Shown piece after piece: positions 33,537 to 48,910 of a stretch of DNA of 64,000 bases. A program made the translations under genes and the position numbers. This DNA is from Sphingobium sp. JS3065. GTDB lineage: Bacteria; Pseudomonadota; Alphaproteobacteria; Sphingomonadales; Sphingomonadaceae. A model generated the notes under the pieces. The model had not been told where the DNA came from and did not search any database. It saw only the letters and a program-made list of their open reading frames with translations. Location of the stretch: the NCBI RefSeq assembly GCF_026427355.1, contig NZ_CP102664.1, forward strand, positions 3,289,501 through 3,353,500, in the 5' to 3' direction. Numbering within the stretch: the stretch's first letter is position 1; each line of letters begins with the position of its first letter.

Positions 33537-33550
33537 CTTGGCTTGCCTGA

Positions 33551-33588
33551 CCGCCCGTGGCCGCTGCACAGGCTACGGGCGGATTTTG
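33551..33588 (+). terminator. Terminator after the permease gene
   Basis: Stem CCGCCCGTGGCC/GGCTACGGGCGG (33551-33562 with 33571-33582, one wobble) followed by ATTTTG. Confidence 0.7.
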
Positions 33589-33634
33589 TGCAATATATTG
33601 ATATTATTTGATTCAGGACGGGCGGGAGCAGGGT

Positions 33635-34521
33635 TCAAGCCTCTTCCTGCTCCGGCATGACGTCCACCATCACCTGGACATTCTGCCCGGAGCCACCGAC
33701 GAACAGCCCGTCCATCGGCGCGACGTCGGCATAATCCCGCCCCATGGCGACGAACAGATGCCCGTCGCCCGCAATCACCCCATTGGTCGGATCGAAGCCG
33801 ATCCAGCCCCGTGTCGGCCCGCACCAGAGCATCACCCAGGCATGCATCGCGTCCGCGCCGACCAGCCGCGCCATGCCCGGCGGCGGATCGGTGCGCAAAT
33901 AGCCGCTGACATAGGCCGCCGGCAGACCGAACCAGCGCAACGCCGCCACCATCACATGGGCAAAGTCCTGGCACACCCCATGGCGCGCCACAAAGGCCTC
34001 CGCCACCGGCGTCGCTGCGTCGGTCGCGCCGTTCACATAGGCGAATTCGCCTTTGATCCGCCGCGCCAGTTCCAGCGCCGCCGCCACAATCGGCCGATCC
34101 AGGGCCAGCAAATCCTTCGCCCAGGCCCCGATCTCCGCCGCCATGGGCACACGCGGTGAGGCGTGGAGATAATGGGCAGGCCCCGCCGATCCCATGTCCC
34201 GCGCCGCCAAAGCCGCCTCCGCCACGGCGCCGATGGTGGGATCATCCGCTTGCGGCTCGATTGGCGGGCTGCCCTGAATCCCAGCGCGGAAACTGCTTTC
34301 GATGCTGATCCGGCGCAGTGGATTGTCGATCTCTATCCGCGCCACATTCACCGGCCAGGCCCCCGGCCGCGATTCGATGGAGGAAGGTACGGGATCTACC
34401 GCCAGATGATAATCCGACGTCCACTGTCCCGGCCATGGCGCAGGCCGCAGCCGCAGGTTGAAGCGCGCCAATTGCACCGGCGCATCATAATGCACGATGG
34501 TTTGATGCCGGATGCGGTAGA

Positions 34522-34525
<4 letters not shown>
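33635..34525 (-). CDS. Transglutaminase-like protein, third gene of the alpha-E operon
   Basis: 296 residues from ATG 34525. An N-terminal Bact_transglu_N region (about 3-80) precedes the catalytic core with C185 (HGVCQDFAH), H228 (MHAW) and D245 (GFDPTNG), the complete papain-like triad. It overlaps the preceding gene by ATGA. In the predicted peptide-ligation systems this protease or transamidase acts with the ATP-grasp and alpha-E components. An Anbu-type proteasome gene, often the next one elsewhere, is absent here. Confidence 0.88.
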
Positions 34526-40385
<5,860 letters not shown>

Positions 40386-40817
40386 TCAGGGCAGCAAATC
40401 GACCCGCTCCGCGTCCGGCATCACTGCGTCCAGCAGGAGCGAGCGGTGGCAGGCCGCCGCATCCCGCTCGAAACAGAGCAACGCGGTCGGTCGCTCCTGC
40501 GCCATTTCAATGAGTTGCGCCGCCTGCACCATGGCCTCGGGCAACGCCAATTGTCCCTCATAAATCTCCTCCAGCCGCTTGCGATCGCCCTTGCGCGCCG
40601 CCTCGCGTCCGGCGGCAGGCGTGCCCAGCGCCTTCAACCCGGCATAGTCGATCCCCGCCTCCCGCAGCCCGGCGGCCAGGATATTCTTGGAAAAGCCCGG
40701 CCGCCGCGACAGGGGCACGGCCCGCACATCGGCCAGCAGCGTGACGCCCGCCGCCTGCAACGCCGCGATCACCTCGTCCTGCGTCGCGCCTTCATAGCCG
40801 ATGGTGAAGATTCGCAT
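40386..40817 (-). CDS. DUF488 family protein
   Basis: 143 residues starting MRIFTIGYEGATQDEVIAAL, with LADVRAVPLSRRPGFSK and the C-terminal ALLCFERDAAACHRS, the DUF488 pattern (cysteine-containing, unknown function). Start ATG 40817. It lies 38 bases downstream of the next small gene on the same strand. Confidence 0.85.
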   Translation of the reverse strand: MRIFTIGYEGATQDEVIAALQAAGVTLLADVRAVPLSRRPGFSKNILAAGLREAGIDYAGLKALGTPAAGREAARKGDRKRLEEIYEGQLALPEAMVQAAQLIEMAQERPTALLCFERDAAACHRSLLLDAVMPDAERVDLLP

Positions 40818-40855
40818 GCCCGACAGGATAGCGTGTTCCTGCGGAGCGGCAAACG

Positions 40856-41119
40856 CTACCCGTCCCCCTCCGCCCGCTCCATCATCTCCATGAAATCCCG
40901 CGCCGCGTCCCGGTCGGCGGGGTCCGCGAACGCCTCGTCCAGATCGGGCGCGTCGCCCAGCAGGAACATCAGCGACCAGAGCGCAAAGCGCCGCCGCCCG
41001 TCCGTCTCCAGCCCGAAGTCGACCCGCATATGCTCGATCCCCGCCGCCAGCGCGTCGGGCGTCAGCGCGTCCACGTCCCGCACTCCGAAATAACGGTGCA
41101 ACTGATCGTCGAAATTCAT
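40856..41119 (-). CDS. 87-residue acidic conserved small protein
   Basis: Product starts [19 protein letters not shown] and contains [23 protein letters not shown]. Helical and acidic. It overlaps the ung stop by 4 bases (ATGA), so it is coupled to ung. Not a family I can name. Confidence 0.7.
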   Translation of the reverse strand: MNFDDQLHRYFGVRDVDALTPDALAAGIEHMRVDFGLETDGRRRFALWSLMFLLGDAPDLDEAFADPADRDAARDFMEMMERAEGDG

Positions 41120-41814
41120 GGTGCGGGAACCGTTTCGGGCAGGCCCCAGTCAATCGCCCCGCGCCCTTTCTCCTCCAGAAAGGCGTTGGCCTTCGAAAAA
41201 TGGCGGCAGCCCAGAAAGCCGTTATGCGCCGACAGCGGAGAAGGATGCGCCGCCTTCAGCACCAGATGCCGCGTCCGGTCAACGAATTCCGCCTTGCGCT
41301 GGGCGTAGGCGCCCCAGAGCAGGAACACCACCGGCTCGCTCTTCTGGTTGACCAGCCGGATGATGGCGTCGGTAAACTGTTCCCAGCCCTGCTTCTGGTG
41401 CGACGCGGCCTTGCCCATCTCCACCGTCAGCACGCTGTTCAGCAACAGCACGCCCTGTCGCGCCCAATGCTCCAGAAAGCCGTGGCGCGGGGGTTTCAGG
41501 CCCAGGTCGCTCTGCAATTCCTTGTAGATATTGACCAGCGACGGCGGTGTGCGCACCCCCGGCTTCACCGAAAAGCACAGGCCATGCGCCTGCCCCTCGC
41601 CATGATAGGGATCCTGCCCCAGCACGACTACCTTCACCTTGTCGAGCGGTGTCAGGTCCAGCGCCCGGAAATATTCGCCGCCCTTGGGGAAGATGCGCTT
41701 CCCCTGCGCCTTCTCCTCCTGAAGAAAGCGTTTCAGCCCCTGCATATAGGGACTTTCGAATTCCTGGAGCAGCGGCGCGCGCCAGCTCTCGTCCAGCTTG
41801 ATCGTATCGCTCAT
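41116..41814 (-). CDS. ung: Uracil-DNA glycosylase
   Basis: Removes uracil from DNA. 232 residues from ATG 41814, with the family-1 motifs GQDPYHG (catalytic Asp/His region, about 66-72) and HPSPLSAH (about 190-197), and [10 protein letters not shown]. First gene of a group with the small acidic protein and DUF488. Confidence 0.95.
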   Translation of the reverse strand: MSDTIKLDESWRAPLLQEFESPYMQGLKRFLQEEKAQGKRIFPKGGEYFRALDLTPLDKVKVVVLGQDPYHGEGQAHGLCFSVKPGVRTPPSLVNIYKELQSDLGLKPPRHGFLEHWARQGVLLLNSVLTVEMGKAASHQKQGWEQFTDAIIRLVNQKSEPVVFLLWGAYAQRKAEFVDRTRHLVLKAAHPSPLSAHNGFLGCRHFSKANAFLEEKGRGAIDWGLPETVPAP

Positions 41815-41893
41815 GGCCCGGCGTGATGAACCGCCGGGCAATCCGCTGTCAACAAGACTTGCCCTGGCTCCGCGAATCGGGAAAATAAGCGAG

Positions 41894-42865
41894 ATGCCGC
41901 GCCTTCGTACCAAGCTGATCGCCTTTCTGGGGCTTTTCCTCGCCCCCTTGCCCACCGCCGACGCCTTCGGTCCGACTCCCAATCCGGTTCAGCATAGCGC
42001 GCAATCCCGCTTGATGGCCGAATTCGCCCGCTTCGCGGCGCTGACCGACGGCACGGTCGGCATCGCCGTGCGCGACCTGGGCACCGGGGAAACGCTGGCC
42101 TATAATGGCGACACGCTGTTCCCGATGGCCAGCACCTACAAGGTGGCGGTCGCGGCCAAGATCCTCTCGCTGCTCGACGCGGGCAGCCTCAGCCTCGACG
42201 AACCGCTCCTCCGCCTTGGCCGTCCGCTGCCGGTGCGCACGCTGCTCGACATGAGCCTGACGCTCAGCGACAATGAGGCGACCGACGCCCTCGTCGCCCG
42301 CGCGGGCGGCCCGCAGGCGGTCAACGACTGGGTCCACGCCGCCGGGATCAAGGGTTTGCGAGTCGACAGCAATACCCGCGACCTGCTCGCCCGCGCCAAG
42401 GTGACGGGCGTGGGCTTCGGGGATGAAGCGGCCGTGGAGTCCGTCCTTTCCGCCGCCCAGCGCGACGCGCGCGACATGCCCAATATCGGCTTCACCGCCG
42501 ATCCCCGCGACACCGCCACGCCGCGCGCGATGGACGACCTGCTCGCCGCGATCCGCCTGGGCAAGGTGCTGAAACCGCAGACGACCGCGCTGATGCTGTC
42601 GATCATGGAACGCTGTAAGACCGGCAAGGCGCGGCTGCGCGCCATGCTGCCCCCCGGCACGCGCATCGCGCACAAGACCGGGACGCTGAACGGCCTTGGC
42701 AACGATACGGGCATCGTCACCTTGCCCGATGGCCGCATGTTCGTCATTTCGGTCTTCGTGATGAAGGATTATAAGGGGCATGAGATGCGAGACCGCATCA
42801 TGGCCGAAGCGGCGCGGGCCGCTTATGATTATTTCCTGTTCGCCCCCGATCGGCACACGGTCTGA
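41894..42865 (+). CDS. Beta-lactamase-fold serine hydrolase lacking the class A Glu
   Basis: 323 residues from ATG 41894 with a signal peptide (about 1-24). S80-T-Y-K83, S125-D-N127 and K-T-G (about 260-262) are present. The omega-loop that should read RLDRWEPELN reads [10 protein letters not shown] (156-165), so the deacylating Glu166 and Asn170 positions are Thr and Leu, and the stretch between SxxK and SDN is about 15 residues shorter than usual. It may be a slow, acylation-only protein or a peptidoglycan hydrolase rather than a resistance enzyme. Divergent from ung. Confidence 0.8.
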   Translation: MPRLRTKLIAFLGLFLAPLPTADAFGPTPNPVQHSAQSRLMAEFARFAALTDGTVGIAVRDLGTGETLAYNGDTLFPMASTYKVAVAAKILSLLDAGSLSLDEPLLRLGRPLPVRTLLDMSLTLSDNEATDALVARAGGPQAVNDWVHAAGIKGLRVDSNTRDLLARAKVTGVGFGDEAAVESVLSAAQRDARDMPNIGFTADPRDTATPRAMDDLLAAIRLGKVLKPQTTALMLSIMERCKTGKARLRAMLPPGTRIAHKTGTLNGLGNDTGIVTLPDGRMFVISVFVMKDYKGHEMRDRIMAEAARAAYDYFLFAPDRHTV

Positions 42866-42930
42866 CGCATCGACCTTAACTTCGATCACCTTTCCCGATA
42901 GGCTGAAAGGCCATGGAGGAGGGGAGTGCG

Positions 42931-43296
42931 ATGGACGGCAAGGCTGCATTCCGGGACTTTTGGCCCTATTATCTCCAGGAACATGCCCGTGCGGGCACGC
43001 GCGCCATGCATTATGCGGGCACCAGCCTGGTCGTGCTGCTGCTGGCGGCGCTGCCTGTTGCGGGAAGATGGTGGATGGTTCCCGCGCTTCCCCTCGCGGG
43101 TTACGGCTTTGCCTGGGCCGGTCACAGCCTGATCGAACATAATCGTCCAGCGACCCTCCGTTACCCATTCTGGTCGCTCCGCGCCGATTTTGTAATGTGG
43201 TTCCGTTTCCTGACCGGCCATATGGCCCGCGACCTCAAGCGCGCCGGTATACGCCCCGACGGTACCGTCGACCCCGCCCTCCGCCGCCAACTCTAA
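42931..43296 (+). CDS. DUF962/Mpo1-like membrane protein
   Basis: 121 residues from ATG 42931, preferred over ATG 42913 because GGAGGGG lies about 8 bases upstream. The DUF962 pattern HYAGTSLVVLLLAAL, two or three membrane helices, and WAGHSLIEHNRPATLRYP. The yeast homologue Mpo1 is an Fe-dependent dioxygenase that alpha-oxidises 2-hydroxy fatty acids from phytosphingosine. In a sphingolipid-making bacterium with 2-hydroxy fatty acids this is a suggestive assignment, not shown. Confidence 0.75.
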   Translation: MDGKAAFRDFWPYYLQEHARAGTRAMHYAGTSLVVLLLAALPVAGRWWMVPALPLAGYGFAWAGHSLIEHNRPATLRYPFWSLRADFVMWFRFLTGHMARDLKRAGIRPDGTVDPALRRQL

Positions 43297-43297
43297 A

Positions 43298-43357
43298 ATC
43301 CTTCCCATCAAGGATGGGGAGGGAGACCGCCGCTGAAAGCGGTGGTGGAGGGGAAAT
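43298..43357. repeat. Sphingomonad intergenic repeat, copy 1
   Basis: Two consecutive hairpins (CCCATC-aag-GATGGG; CCGC-cgctgaaa-GCGG) followed by GGTGGAGGGGAAATG. The same layout recurs twice at 46715-46842. Confidence 0.6.
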
Positions 43358-43432
43358 GCGCACCCTCCGCCCAACTCCCGAGCCAGCCCCAGCCTTGACC
43401 CCCACCGCCGCTCTGCCAAAAGGGGCCTCGCA

Positions 43433-44488
43433 ATGGCCCTTACCGCCCAGTTCACCCGCCTGCCCGACCTGGCGAGCCTGGCCCCCCGCTGGCAGGCGCT
43501 GGAATCCCGCGCCGCCGCCAGCTTCTTCCTCGGCTGGACCTGGACCGGCGCCTGGCTGGAAAGCTACGGCGTCCGCCCCGAACTGCTCGCCGTCACCGAT
43601 GGGCAAGGCAAGGACATCGCGCTCGCCTTGTTCGGCCACATCATGCAGCCCCGCCTGCTGGGCCGCATCGCCACCCTGTCGCTCAACCAGTCGGGCGACG
43701 CCTCCGCCGACCGCCCCTTCATCGAATATAATGGCCTGCTGATTGCCAAGGGCCATGAAAAGGAAGCGACCGAAGCCGCCCTCAAGGCTTTGCAAGAACG
43801 CAACGACTGGCGCTCCCTCCGCCTCGGCGGCATCGCCCCGGACTCCCCGCTTCTTAAAATCCCCGCCCGTCGCAAGACCCGCATCGACCGCTCTCCTGTT
43901 TATCAGGTCGATCTCGAGGCCGTCCGCGCCTCCGACTATCTGTCGCTGCTCAGTTCCAACAGCCGCAGCCAAATCCGCCGCGCCATCAAGGACCATGGCG
44001 GCGCACTTCCCGGCATCGCCAGGGCCACCCCAGCCGACATCGCGCCATGGCTGGAGGAAATGCAGGCCCTCAACGCCGGTCGCCACGCCGACAATGCCTG
44101 GGATGACCCCGCCTTCCGCCGCTTCGCCGCCACGCTCGCAAACCGGGGGGGGGCTGTCGAACTCCTCCGCTTCACCGACAGCGGCGGAACAGTCGGCCTG
44201 CTCCTCAATTTCCTCCACGACGACACGGCGATGAACTATCAGTCCGCCTTCGCCGCCCCTCGCACCGCCAAGGACAAGCCCGGCCTGCTTTGCCACGCCG
44301 CCGCCGTCGATCATTATGCGGCACGCGGCTTCCACCTCTATTCCCTGCTGGCCGGCAAGGACCGCTACAAGCAAAGCCTCGCCACCGGCGAGGAGGTGCT
44401 GGAATGGTGGCAGATCGACCGGTTCAGCCCCCGCCTCGAAGCCGAAGCGTGGCTCCGGAAACTCCTCAGACGCCCAGCTTCCGCATGA
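43433..44488 (+). CDS. FemAB/CelD-like GNAT acyltransferase 1
   Basis: 351 residues of the Acetyltransf_6/BioF2-like group: N-terminal half with FFLGWTWTGAWLESYG, and a GNAT-like core around SSNSRSQIRRAIKDHG (about 180-195) and a final LAGKDRYKQSLATGEE. Probably transfers an acyl or aminoacyl group to an envelope or lipid substrate. It converges with the cupin-like gene, their 3' ends overlapping by 23 bases. Confidence 0.78.
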   Translation: MALTAQFTRLPDLASLAPRWQALESRAAASFFLGWTWTGAWLESYGVRPELLAVTDGQGKDIALALFGHIMQPRLLGRIATLSLNQSGDASADRPFIEYNGLLIAKGHEKEATEAALKALQERNDWRSLRLGGIAPDSPLLKIPARRKTRIDRSPVYQVDLEAVRASDYLSLLSSNSRSQIRRAIKDHGGALPGIARATPADIAPWLEEMQALNAGRHADNAWDDPAFRRFAATLANRGGAVELLRFTDSGGTVGLLLNFLHDDTAMNYQSAFAAPRTAKDKPGLLCHAAAVDHYAARGFHLYSLLAGKDRYKQSLATGEEVLEWWQIDRFSPRLEAEAWLRKLLRRPASA

Positions 44489-45326
44489 TCCGATAGGCCA
44501 TCCGCCGCATCCCCTGCGCCTCCGGCCTTGCACCGATCCGCCCGACCGGCAGCCCGCGCCGCCGCAGCATCGCGTTCAGGCTGTGCAACTCACCCTCGGC
44601 CACGCTCCGCTCCGACCGCCAGGTGACGGACAGGCTGATCGACACCGACGGCCCGTTCTCGACAAAATGCGGCGCCTTCACCGGCACATGGATGGCGTCG
44701 CCCGGCAGCAGCGTCACCGCCATGCCCCGGTCCCGAAACCCGTCCCGCCAGTCCAGATTGCGATGCCCGCCCGCATGGAACGCCTCGCTCTGCACGGCGG
44801 GCACCAGTTGCTCATCGCCCGCCGGAAAGACGGTCATGGTCTTCTCGCCCCTGATCTGGAGCAGGATATTATGCTCCGGGTCCATGTGGAACGGCGTCAC
44901 GCTGCCGGGCGAGGAGAGGAAGATGAAGGCTTCCCGATGCAGCATCGGCCCGGTCTCCCGCTCCACCAGCGGGGCCAGTTCGGCCAGCGCCCGGTCCAGC
45001 AGCGCGCCATAAGCCGCATCCCGCTCTACATTCTTCAGCACCGCCCAGCTGCCGTTGGTCTCGATGGTGCGGATCGTCTCGCCCAGGGTCAGCCCGTTGG
45101 AGGGCGTATCCTCCGCCCGCACGCCCAGCGGCAGCTTGCCCAGATTATATTCCACAGACGCGGCAGGCATCCGTTCCGCCAGGCTGGCCAGAGCCTCCAG
45201 CGTCAGCAACGCATGCCCCGCCAACCCATGGCTCAATTTCGCCGCCCGGTCAGGATAAGCCGCCGTAAAAGCCGCCCGCGCCCCTTCCGGAAACACCGCC
45301 GCCTCGATGGTGCTTACCGCGTTCAT
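44466..45326 (-). CDS. Cupin/JmjC-like Fe(II) oxygenase
   Basis: 286 residues from ATG 45326. HxD facial-triad motif in FHMDPEHNILLQIRGEKTMTVFP (about 150-170) and a distal His in DAIHVPVKAPHF (about 232-243), the pattern of cupin_8/JmjC 2-oxoglutarate hydroxylases. Coupled to the upstream acyltransferase gene by ATGA. Its C-terminal Arg-rich tail could bind RNA or protein. Substrate unknown; presumably the same molecule the acyltransferases modify. Confidence 0.75.
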   Translation of the reverse strand: MNAVSTIEAAVFPEGARAAFTAAYPDRAAKLSHGLAGHALLTLEALASLAERMPAASVEYNLGKLPLGVRAEDTPSNGLTLGETIRTIETNGSWAVLKNVERDAAYGALLDRALAELAPLVERETGPMLHREAFIFLSSPGSVTPFHMDPEHNILLQIRGEKTMTVFPAGDEQLVPAVQSEAFHAGGHRNLDWRDGFRDRGMAVTLLPGDAIHVPVKAPHFVENGPSVSISLSVTWRSERSVAEGELHSLNAMLRRRGLPVGRIGARPEAQGMRRMAYRIMRKLGV

Positions 45327-46450
45327 ATCTGCCCCTTCAGTCGACGCCCCAGCGCCTCCACGCCATTGGCCAATGCAAAGGCCAAGCTCCGCCCCGCACC
45401 GCGCAGCGCGATCCGATATTGCGTGATGGTCCGCCGCTCGCCCCATAGGCTGTCGATCATCGGATGGTCCACCGCCGCGCAGCTATCCATCCAGCCGATG
45501 CCCGGATCGCTCAAAACCGCTTGCAGATTGGCGATCTCGATCAGCACACCCGGCGAAAAGCGTCCCAGCGCCTCGTCAAAGGCGATCTTGAAGGAAAAGG
45601 CGCCTTCGCCATGCCGGAAATTGACCAGCATCGCGATCGCCCGGCCATCCAGGTCCATGCGCAGGAAATGCAGCCGTCCGCTTTCGAACGCCGCCGCGCA
45701 GGCGGTGCGGAAGAAAGCCGCGTCATCGACCTTGCAGGCCAATGCCGATCCTTCGCTGCCCTTCCAGCCCGAAGCCTCCAGCGCCAGAAATTCCCCGCAC
45801 CATGCCGCGAGTTCCGCCCCATCGACCAGCAACCGGCTTTCGACCCTGCCCAGTTCCGCAAGCCGCTTCTGCAGGCGCCGCAATTCCTTGCGCTTCTTGG
45901 CCCGCACATGGGTTTCCCAATAGGTGTCGGCATCCAGTTCCGACCGCAGCATCGCGCGGTCGTAGCGATGCACCTCATGCCGTCCGCGCCGCTGTTCGAC
46001 GCAGAGCGCCTCCAGCGCCGCCGCATTCGCCCCCGCCGCATCCAGCCCGCGCAGATACAGGAAGCCGGGTGCCCAGGGGGCCTCGTCCAACTGTCCAAGC
46101 AGGCTGCGCCACGCCGCGACTTCCTCGCCCCGCCGGATCAGCGGCGCGCCGAAGAAGCAATGGTCGTGCATCCAGTTGGTGACGCAGCGTAGCGGCAGCC
46201 GCCCATGCCGCGGCGCGACCACCACCGGCATCAGCCCGATCAGGTCGCCGTCCCGCTGCGCCTCCAGCACGCGCACCGTCGTGCCGCCCGCCAGATGATC
46301 CAGCGCCGCGCACAGCATTTCGGGCATGTAGAAGGCATTGGCTTCCGCCGCCTCGTCCGCCAGCGCGGCCCAGCGCGCGCGCTGCACCGGCGCATAGGCG
46401 TGCGCGCTTGTCAGGGCAGGATGGGAAGCCATGTCCATGGTTCCGGCCAT
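45323..46450 (-). CDS. FemAB/CelD-like GNAT acyltransferase 2
   Basis: 375 residues from ATG 46450 (a TTG at 46459 is also in frame). Acetyltransf_6-type: HVRAKKRKELRRLQKRLAELG (about 183-203) and FSFKIAFDEALGRFSPGVLIEI near the end. Same family as the + strand gene at 43433 but clearly diverged. First gene of the two-gene operon with the oxygenase. Confidence 0.78.
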   Translation of the reverse strand: MAGTMDMASHPALTSAHAYAPVQRARWAALADEAAEANAFYMPEMLCAALDHLAGGTTVRVLEAQRDGDLIGLMPVVVAPRHGRLPLRCVTNWMHDHCFFGAPLIRRGEEVAAWRSLLGQLDEAPWAPGFLYLRGLDAAGANAAALEALCVEQRRGRHEVHRYDRAMLRSELDADTYWETHVRAKKRKELRRLQKRLAELGRVESRLLVDGAELAAWCGEFLALEASGWKGSEGSALACKVDDAAFFRTACAAAFESGRLHFLRMDLDGRAIAMLVNFRHGEGAFSFKIAFDEALGRFSPGVLIEIANLQAVLSDPGIGWMDSCAAVDHPMIDSLWGERRTITQYRIALRGAGRSLAFALANGVEALGRRLKGQI

Positions 46451-46714
46451 ATCCAGCAATGATTAGGGAAAGGCTAATTGCAGGCGAACAGGGGAAAATT
46501 TGGCGGTTTTGCGTCGAAGTTCACACCATATGCGCGCGCGTGCCTGGGCGCGCGTATGCGAGGCGGATTTTCATCGCACGTTTCAAAGAGGGGTGGGGGA
46601 TAGGGCGGTGGGGTGGAATAGGACAGGCCGAAATGGACGCCTGTCGGAGGAATAGGATGTTTTTTGGGGAGGCTGTTGCTGGCGGGCCACCTATTTTGAG
46701 TGGGGTTTATCAAA
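46451..46714. other. Non-coding stretch before the repeat pair
   Basis: 264 bases upstream of acyltransferase 2 with no supported gene; one GC-alternating hairpin (about 46529-46556, ATGCGCGC/GCGCGTAT). It presumably contains the promoter of the acyltransferase operon. Confidence 0.35.
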
Positions 46715-46842
46715 ATCCTCCCTACGCGAAGCGTGGGGAGGGGGACCGGCCGAAGGCTGGTGGAGGGGAAATGGCACGACCTGCGTATTTCCCTTCCACC
46801 ACGCTTCGCGCGGTCCCCCTCCCCATCCTTGATGGGGAGGAA
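46715..46842. repeat. Intergenic repeat, two inverted copies
   Basis: Copy at 46715-46773 and an inverted copy at 46787-46842, each with two hairpins and the GGTGGAGGGGAAAT-type end; together they form a long inverted repeat between the acyltransferase and motB genes. Third relative at 43298. Confidence 0.65.
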
Positions 46843-46882
46843 CAGGAGAGGGTCGCTTTTCACCCCAAGCCGTCATTCACCC

Positions 46883-47938
46883 TCAATGCTTGCCCGGCTT
46901 GCTCGATGTTCCCTTGGCCGTGGGATTGATCAACTGCGCCCCCGCCGGCAGGGCCGTTCCGCCCATGTCCAGCTTCTGCGATTCGGCCTGGGCCACGGTC
47001 AGCGGGTTGTCGCGTTCCTTGATCGCCGCCCTGGTTTCCGCGTCGGCCTGTTCGTCCGAAGCGCCGCCTCCCGCGCCACGGCTCCACCCAAGGATGATCG
47101 ACATGCGCCGGTTGCGCGGGTCATAGACATCGCCCTTCGCGAAAGGCTCGCGGTCGGCCACGCCCTCGATCCGGGCGAAGCGGTCATTGCCGATGCCGCT
47201 GGCGGCCAGCGCCTTGCGCGTCGCTTCGGCGCGGGCGGACGACAACATCCAGTTGTTCATCGTCTGCCCGGAACTGTAGGGCAGGCCGTCCGTATGCCCG
47301 CGCACGATCAGCGGATTGGGCATGGTCCGGATCGTTTTCGCGACCTCGTCCACCAGTCCGCGGGCCTGCGGCAGCAGGCGGTCCGTGCCCATGGCGAACA
47401 TGGCGAAGTCAGCCTCGTCGATCAGGTCGATGCGCAGCCCTTCGCGGGTTTCCGTGAAGCGGATATTCTTGCGCAGCCTGGCCATGCCCTGACGCTTGGC
47501 CATGCGCGCCTCCAGTTCCTTCTTGATCGATTCGAACTTGGCGCGGTCAGCCGCCTTGGTGGCCTTGCCGCCCTGATCCTTCGTGCCGCTGGCATCGCGC
47601 GGGATGGTGATGGCGAGATTGCCCTGACCGCCCGTGGTCGGATAATTTTCCTTCGCCGTCATGCTGTCGCCGCCGAACATGCCGTTCGACCCGGCCGAAC
47701 CTTCCTTCACCTGCACCAGCGTCGGCGTGAAATAGTCGGCCAGCCCCTTGCGCTGCTTTTCCGTGGTCGCGCCCAGCAGCCACATCAGCAGGAAGAAGGC
47801 CATCATCGCCGTCACGAAGTCGGCATAGGCGACCTTCCACGCGCCGCCATGATGGCCGCCATGGCCCTCGACGACGATCTTCTTGACGATGATCGGCCGG
47901 GGTTCCGGCTCGTTCGCGCCGCGTTTCTTGTCCGCCAT
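46883..47938 (-). CDS. motB: Flagellar stator protein MotB
   Basis: 351 residues: N-terminal helix with the proton-conducting Asp (WKVAYADFVTAMMAFFLLMWLL, about 34-55), a linker, and an OmpA-like peptidoglycan-binding domain (VRGHTDGLPYSSG ... NNWMLSSARAEATRKAL). Slightly longer than classical MotB, with a Gly/Lys-rich tail. Three bases after motA on the same strand. Confidence 0.95.
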   Translation of the reverse strand: MADKKRGANEPEPRPIIVKKIVVEGHGGHHGGAWKVAYADFVTAMMAFFLLMWLLGATTEKQRKGLADYFTPTLVQVKEGSAGSNGMFGGDSMTAKENYPTTGGQGNLAITIPRDASGTKDQGGKATKAADRAKFESIKKELEARMAKRQGMARLRKNIRFTETREGLRIDLIDEADFAMFAMGTDRLLPQARGLVDEVAKTIRTMPNPLIVRGHTDGLPYSSGQTMNNWMLSSARAEATRKALAASGIGNDRFARIEGVADREPFAKGDVYDPRNRRMSIILGWSRGAGGGASDEQADAETRAAIKERDNPLTVAQAESQKLDMGGTALPAGAQLINPTAKGTSSKPGKH

Positions 47939-47941
47939 GGC

Positions 47942-48805
47942 TTATTTGCCCCGCATGCCGTCGAACACTTCGGCGAAGGCCGGCTGGTTCGCATGGGTCA
48001 GGCTGGAGCGCGCCGCTTCGATCACCAGCGGCTGGGGATGGCCATGCAGCGACGCGACGATGATCTGCTTCACGACATGGTACATGGACCCGTCCGCCTC
48101 GATCACGGCGCGGCAGCGATTGGCGAAGGGATTGACCATGCCATAGGCCAGCAACACGCCCAGGAATGTGCCGACCAGCGCCGAACCGATCATGGCGCCC
48201 AGGACCGCCGGGGGCTGGTCGATCGAGCCCATGGTCTTGACCACCCCCAGCACCGCCGCGACGATGCCCAGCGCGGGCAGCGCGTCGGCCAGTCCCTGAA
48301 GATTGTCGGCGGGTTTCAGCGATTCATGATGATGGGTCTTGAGCGCATTATCCATCACCTCCTCGACCGCATGCGGGTCGAGCGTGCCTGACGACACCAC
48401 GACCAGGCGCAGCGTGTCGCTGATCAGGTGGATCAGCGTCTTGTCGCCCATCAGGCGCGGATATTCGGAGAAGATGGCGGAGCTGGCCGGATCCTCGATA
48501 TGCGGTTCCAGCGCCACCGGGCCTTCGACGCGCAACGTCTTCATCAGCTTGGAGACGAGGAAGATGCAGTCGAGAAAATCCTGCTTCTTGTATTTCGGCC
48601 CCTTGAACACCTTGGCCAGGCCGCCGACCAGCGCCTTCAGGTCCGCCCCGGAATTGCCGATGATGAGCGCCCCGACCGCCGCGCCGCCGATGATGAGCAT
48701 TTCGTGGGGCAGGGCGTGCAGAACCGGGCCGATGTCGCCGCCTGTAAAGATGAAGCCGCCAAACACCATGGCGAGCAGCACGACCAGGCCGATGATTGCG
48801 AACAT
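47942..48805 (-). CDS. motA: Flagellar stator protein MotA
   Basis: 287 residues, four membrane helices with the large cytoplasmic loop between helices 2 and 3; forms the ion channel with MotB. Contains ALPALGIVAAVLGVVKTMG and GTFLGVLLAYGMVNP as expected. First gene of motAB; the promoter region upstream has no sigma-54 box. Confidence 0.95.
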   Translation of the reverse strand: MFAIIGLVVLLAMVFGGFIFTGGDIGPVLHALPHEMLIIGGAAVGALIIGNSGADLKALVGGLAKVFKGPKYKKQDFLDCIFLVSKLMKTLRVEGPVALEPHIEDPASSAIFSEYPRLMGDKTLIHLISDTLRLVVVSSGTLDPHAVEEVMDNALKTHHHESLKPADNLQGLADALPALGIVAAVLGVVKTMGSIDQPPAVLGAMIGSALVGTFLGVLLAYGMVNPFANRCRAVIEADGSMYHVVKQIIVASLHGHPQPLVIEAARSSLTHANQPAFAEVFDGMRGK

Positions 48806-48910
48806 GATTATCCCCGAAATTCTGCCCGAAGGCGCCGTCTTGATCGAAGCATCGCATGAACGACGCTCTCGATTGGTTAATACGGCTTGGTCAGGATGTG
48901 ATTTAGGGCG

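Noticed and set aside
46700-48391. A 563-residue + strand frame opposite motB/motA
   Set aside because: Shadow frame with no recognisable domains, partly over repeat DNA.
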